Positions 34,586 through 37,811 of a DNA stretch of 37,811 nucleotides are shown piece by piece; the stretch's first letter is position 1, and each line of letters opens with the position of its first letter. The position numbers and the translations under genes are program-made. The notes under the pieces are model-generated. The model did not search any database. It was not told the DNA's origin and worked only from the letters and a program-made list of their open reading frames with translations. This stretch comes from Pseudomonadota bacterium (GTDB lineage: Bacteria; Pseudomonadota; Gammaproteobacteria; Pseudomonadales; Oleiphilaceae), in NCBI GenBank assembly GCA_002747395.1, contig PDPE01000031.1, forward strand, positions 1 to 37,811, in the 5' to 3' direction.

Positions 34586-34607
34586 GACACCAATGTGCAT
34601 TGGTGTC
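34586..34607. repeat. 22-bp palindrome between ftsZ and lpxC
   Basis: GACACCAATG (34586-34595) and CATTGGTGTC (34598-34607) are perfect 10-base inverted arms separated by two bases. A T-run follows seven bases after the right arm (34615-34621), so it could act as a weak terminator of ftsZ. Its right arm also overlaps the -35 element proposed for lpxC, so it could instead be a regulator site. Confidence 0.85.
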
Positions 34608-34629
34608 ACGGTGTGTTTTTTGGTATTAT
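34600..34629 (+). promoter_or_regulatory. candidate promoter of lpxC
   Basis: TTGGTG (34600-34605), an 18-base spacer and TATTAT (34624-34629) give a predicted start near 34636 and a leader of about 50 bases. The -35 element is inside the right arm of the palindrome at 34586-34607. Confidence 0.55.
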
Positions 34630-34688
34630 TTTCGCCCAAAATTTGACCAGTCATTTGGTTGGAGAGACTTGATTAGGGTTAAGGTCAT

Positions 34689-35600
34689 ATGATCAGACAG
34701 CGCACGTTAAAGAATGTGATTCGGGCTACCGGTGTGGGGCTTCACTCCGGTGAAAAAGTCTATCTGACCCTGAGACCGGCGCCTGTCGATACCGGCATAG
34801 TTTTCTATCGGACAGATCTTGATCCTGTGATCGAGATCCCTGCGGAAGCTGACAGAGTGGGTGAAACCATTCTGTCGACCACTCTGATCAAGGATGGAGT
34901 CAAGGTTTCAACCATTGAGCACCTGCTTTCGGCGATGGCCGGTCTGGGTATCGACAATTGCTACGTTGACTTGAGTTCGGCCGAGGTACCTATCATGGAT
35001 GGCAGTGCCGGCCCGTTTGTGTTCCTTTTGCAATCGGCGGGTATCGCAGAACAGGATGCAGCCAAGAAATTTTTGCGGATCACCGACGAAATCACGGTTG
35101 AAGAGGAGGATAAAAAAGCCACGTTTTTACCCTTCGATGGATTCAAGGTTTCGTTTGAAATTGACTTTGATCATCCGGTGCTTAAAGGCAATGCCCAGTT
35201 TGCCAGTGTAGACTTTTCCAGTACTTCTTTTGTCAGGGAAGTCAGCCGGGCGCGAACATTCGGCTTTATGCGTGATATTGAACAGCTGCGATCAATGAAT
35301 CTTGCTCTCGGTGGCAGTGTGGACAATGCTATCGTGGTAGACGATTACAAAATCCTGAATGAGGATGGATTGCGTTATGACGACGAATTTGTCAAGCATA
35401 AAATCCTGGACGCCATTGGTGATCTTTATTTGATTGGCCACAGTCTGATTGGCGAATTCAGAGGCTATAAGTCCGGTCATGGCTTGAATAACAAACTGTT
35501 GAGAGAGTTGATGGTTCAGCCGAAATGCTGGGAATGGGCGACCTTTGAGGAAACGGCAAAACCTCCTATTTCGTATATGAACCCGGCGTTTGCTACATAG
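34689..35600 (+). CDS. lpxC: UDP-3-O-acyl-GlcNAc deacetylase
   Basis: LpxC is the zinc enzyme for the committed step of lipid A synthesis in the cytoplasm. The 303-residue product (E. coli 305) begins [24 protein letters not shown]. Zinc ligands are visible in [17 protein letters not shown] (His 79-type) and in [16 protein letters not shown] (HKxLDA motif). [18 protein letters not shown] holds the catalytic Glu region, and [15 protein letters not shown] is conserved. AAGG precedes the ATG. LpxC means the cell makes lipopolysaccharide. In enterobacteria its amount is controlled by FtsH through the C-terminal tail; the end here, [10 protein letters not shown], differs from E. coli, so that control cannot be assumed. 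Confidence 0.98.
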   Translation: MIRQRTLKNVIRATGVGLHSGEKVYLTLRPAPVDTGIVFYRTDLDPVIEIPAEADRVGETILSTTLIKDGVKVSTIEHLLSAMAGLGIDNCYVDLSSAEVPIMDGSAGPFVFLLQSAGIAEQDAAKKFLRITDEITVEEEDKKATFLPFDGFKVSFEIDFDHPVLKGNAQFASVDFSSTSFVREVSRARTFGFMRDIEQLRSMNLALGGSVDNAIVVDDYKILNEDGLRYDDEFVKHKILDAIGDLYLIGHSLIGEFRGYKSGHGLNNKLLRELMVQPKCWEWATFEETAKPPISYMNPAFAT

Positions 35601-35670
35601 CGTTAACGCGTCTGGTGGTCATTAACCTGGAACCTGGCCGGCTTTGACAGGCTCGTGGTGTATAGTCAAA

Positions 35671-36201
35671 TCAGGGGAGTGGAGACGACACCGGATTGGC
35701 CTGGCGTGACCGTTTGGCCAGTCGTTGCAACGCCTGTTTTAATCCTTTATCCCTGGTTTCATTGGCGACGGCTTCCAGCAGCTCGCCATTTCGCTTGCTG
35801 ATGGCAGGTTTTCTTCCCTTCCGGCTTTTGATTGATGGCCCGGGTCTGACCCTGGTCGCGATGTGAGTAATCCCCTGAAAATTCAGATTGGTCGAGAGTC
35901 GGGAAACCAGTGTCTCGCCAATCATCTTCACTCTGGTTGCCACTGCGCCGCTGGTTACATTGACTGCCAGCTCTCCCTCCCTGAAATAGCGAATCCTGAC
36001 TTCTTGTCGCAGTTCTTCGGGAAGTGCCCTGTACAGGGTGTTGGAATATCGTCCCATGGCATCCGAGACTTTCAGATAGTTTTCGAGGACGCGATCAGCT
36101 TCGAATATCGCCGAAACCGGTTTTTGTCCAGGTGGCATTTGTCCAGGTGGTATTGACATGGATTTTTTCACTTTACGGCCAAACGGGTTAACAAGTGTCA
36201 T
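35671..36201 (-). CDS. dciA: DUF721 protein, DciA-type helicase operator
   Basis: DciA proteins (DUF721) interact with the replicative helicase DnaB and are needed for its loading in bacteria without DnaC/DnaI-type loaders. The 176-residue product has the DUF721 core in its middle: LPEELRQEVRIRYFREGELAVNVTSGAVATRVKMIGETLVSRL. A basic C-terminal part follows (RVRPGPSIKSRKGRKPAISKR), then a helical Arg-rich end. In Pseudomonas and relatives a DUF721 gene lies between lpxC and the M23 peptidase gene, as here. It is convergent with lpxC; the 70-base gap shows no clear terminator. Assignment to DciA is by family and position. Confidence 0.82.
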   Translation of the reverse strand: MTLVNPFGRKVKKSMSIPPGQMPPGQKPVSAIFEADRVLENYLKVSDAMGRYSNTLYRALPEELRQEVRIRYFREGELAVNVTSGAVATRVKMIGETLVSRLSTNLNFQGITHIATRVRPGPSIKSRKGRKPAISKRNGELLEAVANETRDKGLKQALQRLAKRSRQANPVSSPLP

Positions 36202-36370
36202 TATCTGACTCTTTGGTATACAATGAGCCGCTCGGAATCTGGACTCGTCTTTTCATCAAGGGAAACAAAATTACTACAGTTTTGCAATGGAAATTTGCCG
36301 GACATACGCTTGACTGTGGGTAAGGGATTATCATTTTGAGCACTACAAACATTTTCGGTTCCACAGCGTC

Positions 36371-37327
36371 ATGAATATTATTTTTGTCAGCAAGAAGCAT
36401 GGTCGTTCCAAAAGCGTTGAGCTTGGTTCCAACTCATTGATTCTTTTCACTGTTTTGTTGCTGGTCGCAGTGGCGGCCGGATTTTTTGCCGGTATGAACT
36501 GGTATTCACTGGTTGAATCGCCAGACTCCCATGAATACGAAGTGACCAATCTCCCGGCGCATATGGCGATCAGGGCCTGGGGTAAGGAATTGGCAGAATA
36601 CAAAAAAGCGTTGCACCGGATAGAATCCGAGTCTAATGAACAGATCGATGTGATGACCGCCAGGATTGGTGAAATGCAAGCCCGAATGCTGCGTATAGAT
36701 GCGCTGGGGGAACGGCTGGTCAAGGTGGCAAAGCTTGGCAAGGGTGAATTTGATTTTGATACGGTGCCACCCGTTGGCGGGCCTTTGGTTGGTCAGGATG
36801 AGCAGACTTATCCCCTTGCTGATTTGCAGTCCATGATCGAGGTGTTGGAGGCCCGGCTCGATAGCCGGTTTCAGCAGCTGGAATTAATGAATGATATTTT
36901 TTCTGAAAGCGCTACCGAGAAGCAACTGTTCATCTCTGGTCGGCCGATAAAAAAAGGCTGGATGTCGTCGCCCTATGGTTACCGTGCTGATCCCTTTAGT
37001 GGCAAGCGAGCCTGGCATGGTGGCGTTGATTTTGCCGGAAAAGAGGATAGTGACATCATTGCGGTGGCCGGCGGGGTTGTCACCTGGTCCGGGAAACGGC
37101 ATGGTTACGGGAACCTGGTTGAAATCAATCATGGAAGTAAAACCGCGACACGCTACGCCCATTGCAAGAGCCTTTTGGTCAAGGCAGGGGACATTGTAGA
37201 GAAAGGCCAGGTCATTGCGAAAATGGGGAGTACCGGTCGTTCAACGGGGCCGCATGTGCATTTTGAGGTTCTGGTGAAAAATCGGTCAGTCAATCCCCGG
37301 AAATACATTTATCGAGCCAGTCGTTGA
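36371..37327 (+). CDS. membrane-anchored M23/LytM-type peptidase
   Basis: M23 proteins are zinc endopeptidases that cut peptide cross-links in peptidoglycan, or non-catalytic activators of amidases. This 318-residue protein has one membrane helix (about 25-45), a periplasmic helical region likely to be coiled coil (about 75-190), and a C-terminal M23 domain from about residue 200. The zinc-site residues look complete: HGGVDFAG (HxxxD), AHCKSLLVKAGD, and HVHFEV (HxH). It should therefore be an active peptidase. The product resembles the conserved M23 protein encoded before secA in Pseudomonas. The ATG has no clear ribosome binding site. It is divergent from dciA with a 169-base spacer and no obvious promoter. 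Confidence 0.93.
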   Translation: MNIIFVSKKHGRSKSVELGSNSLILFTVLLLVAVAAGFFAGMNWYSLVESPDSHEYEVTNLPAHMAIRAWGKELAEYKKALHRIESESNEQIDVMTARIGEMQARMLRIDALGERLVKVAKLGKGEFDFDTVPPVGGPLVGQDEQTYPLADLQSMIEVLEARLDSRFQQLELMNDIFSESATEKQLFISGRPIKKGWMSSPYGYRADPFSGKRAWHGGVDFAGKEDSDIIAVAGGVVTWSGKRHGYGNLVEINHGSKTATRYAHCKSLLVKAGDIVEKGQVIAKMGSTGRSTGPHVHFEVLVKNRSVNPRKYIYRASR

Positions 37328-37370
37328 TTTCATTTTGCCGGTCATTTCCATGCCTTTGTGTGTTGATACT

Positions 37371-37399
37371 TTGTCAGCGCAGGTAAAAGGGGGTAGAAT
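37371..37399 (+). promoter_or_regulatory. promoter of secA
   Basis: TTGTCA (37371-37376), a 17-base spacer and TAGAAT (37394-37399) form a good sigma-70 promoter with a leader of about 72 bases to the secA start. In E. coli, secA is translationally coupled to secM; no secM-like ORF is visible here. Confidence 0.75.
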
Positions 37400-37477
37400 C
37401 CTCGTCTGTTATTCCTTTGCCTCAAAGGCCCGCGTTTAATCCCGAGACTCCTTCTATTAAAAATTGCAGAAATTATT

Positions 37478-37811
37478 ATGTTTTCATTTTTGGTAAAAAA
37501 AATATTTGGCAGTAAGAATGCGCGCGAGCTGAAGCGCATGGGCAAGCTGGTTTCAAAAATTAACAGCTATGAAGAGTCGCTTTCAGCTTTGGATGAGTCT
37601 GGTCTGAGAGCGAAAACTGACGAATTCAGAGAGCGATTGAAGAATGGCGAATCTCTGGAACAATTGCTGCCGGAAGCCTTTGCCACGGTAAGGGAAGCCA
37701 GCAGGCGAACACTGGGGTTGCGCCATTTTGATGTGCAGCTTATCGGTGGCATTACCCTGCACGAAGGTAAAATATCGGAAATGAAAACAGGAGAGGGTAA
37801 AACTCTGGTTG
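37478..37811 (+). CDS. secA: preprotein translocase ATPase SecA, N-terminal part
   Basis: SecA drives protein export through SecYEG by ATP hydrolysis. The gene runs off the right edge; 111 codons are present. The start [22 protein letters not shown] matches the SecA N-terminus. [54 protein letters not shown] and [10 protein letters not shown] (Walker A region) follow in order. No stop interrupts it. The ATG at 37478 has no strong ribosome binding site, only an AT-rich stretch. A promoter lies upstream. Confidence 0.97.
   Translation, partial: MFSFLVKKIFGSKNARELKRMGKLVSKINSYEESLSALDESGLRAKTDEFRERLKNGESLEQLLPEAFATVREASRRTLGLRHFDVQLIGGITLHEGKISEMKTGEGKTLV

Noticed and set aside
1..37811. CRISPR arrays, insertion sequences, prophage genes, tRNA genes
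   Set aside because: No regularly spaced repeats, transposase or integrase ORFs, phage genes or tRNA cloverleafs were seen anywhere in the window.

Overview
The window is an ordinary-looking stretch of a gammaproteobacterial chromosome of intermediate GC. The evidence is the gene content and order: petABC-sspAB after rplM-rpsI, then diaA/yraN/lpoA with rsmI, rnpB, a complete dcw (division and cell wall) cluster, lpxC, a DUF721/DciA gene, an M23 peptidase gene and secA. From memory, the block from rplM to secA runs in nearly the same order in Pseudomonas. The block from a holD-like gene through rimI and prfC to a yjjV-type tatD gene resembles the holD-rimI-yjjG-prfC-...-yjjV neighbourhood of E. 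coli. A Pseudomonadales/Cellvibrionales-type organism is the best guess; genus cannot be decided from the sequence alone.

Layout. 1-97: the 3' end of a 5S rRNA and its terminator, so an rrn operon lies just to the left. 98-1891: leuA behind a leader with a 22-bp tandem repeat. 1917-3333: an expanded HolD-like gene and rimI. 3334-4826: the only accessory-looking stretch, with a small membrane-protein ORF, a BrnT-type toxin, an atypical short antitoxin, a possible third small gene and about 340 bases without a clear gene. 4827-7190: prfC and yjjV-type tatD. 7191-8393: rplM-rpsI with a long leader and a terminator. 8576-11251: petA-petB-petC (cytochrome bc1) and a strong hairpin terminator. 11269-12338: sspA-sspB. 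12392-15340, minus strand: lpoA-yraN-diaA. 15479-16900: rsmI and the RNase P RNA gene rnpB, with a clear promoter and terminator. 17086-34554: promoter, MraZ boxes and mraZ-rsmH-ftsL-ftsI-murE-murF-mraY-murD-ftsW-murG-murC-ddl-ftsQ-ftsA-ftsZ, mostly joined by short stop/start overlaps. 34600-37811: lpxC, dciA (minus), M23 peptidase, and the 5' part of secA, which runs off the right edge.

The genes form three functional groups. Envelope synthesis and division is covered by dcw, lpxC, lpoA, the M23 peptidase and secA. Translation and RNA processing is covered by 5S, rplM, rpsI, prfC, rimI, rsmI, rsmH and rnpB. Respiration and stress/proteolysis control is covered by petABC and sspAB. I did not find a convincing large undescribed system. 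The points most worth a second look are the BrnT locus with an antitoxin that lacks its DNA-binding half, the enlarged HolD-like protein, a 19-codon hydrophobic ORF between rsmH and ftsL, the terminator directly in front of sspA, four MraZ boxes spaced exactly 10 bp apart, and a near-perfect palindrome over the lpxC promoter.
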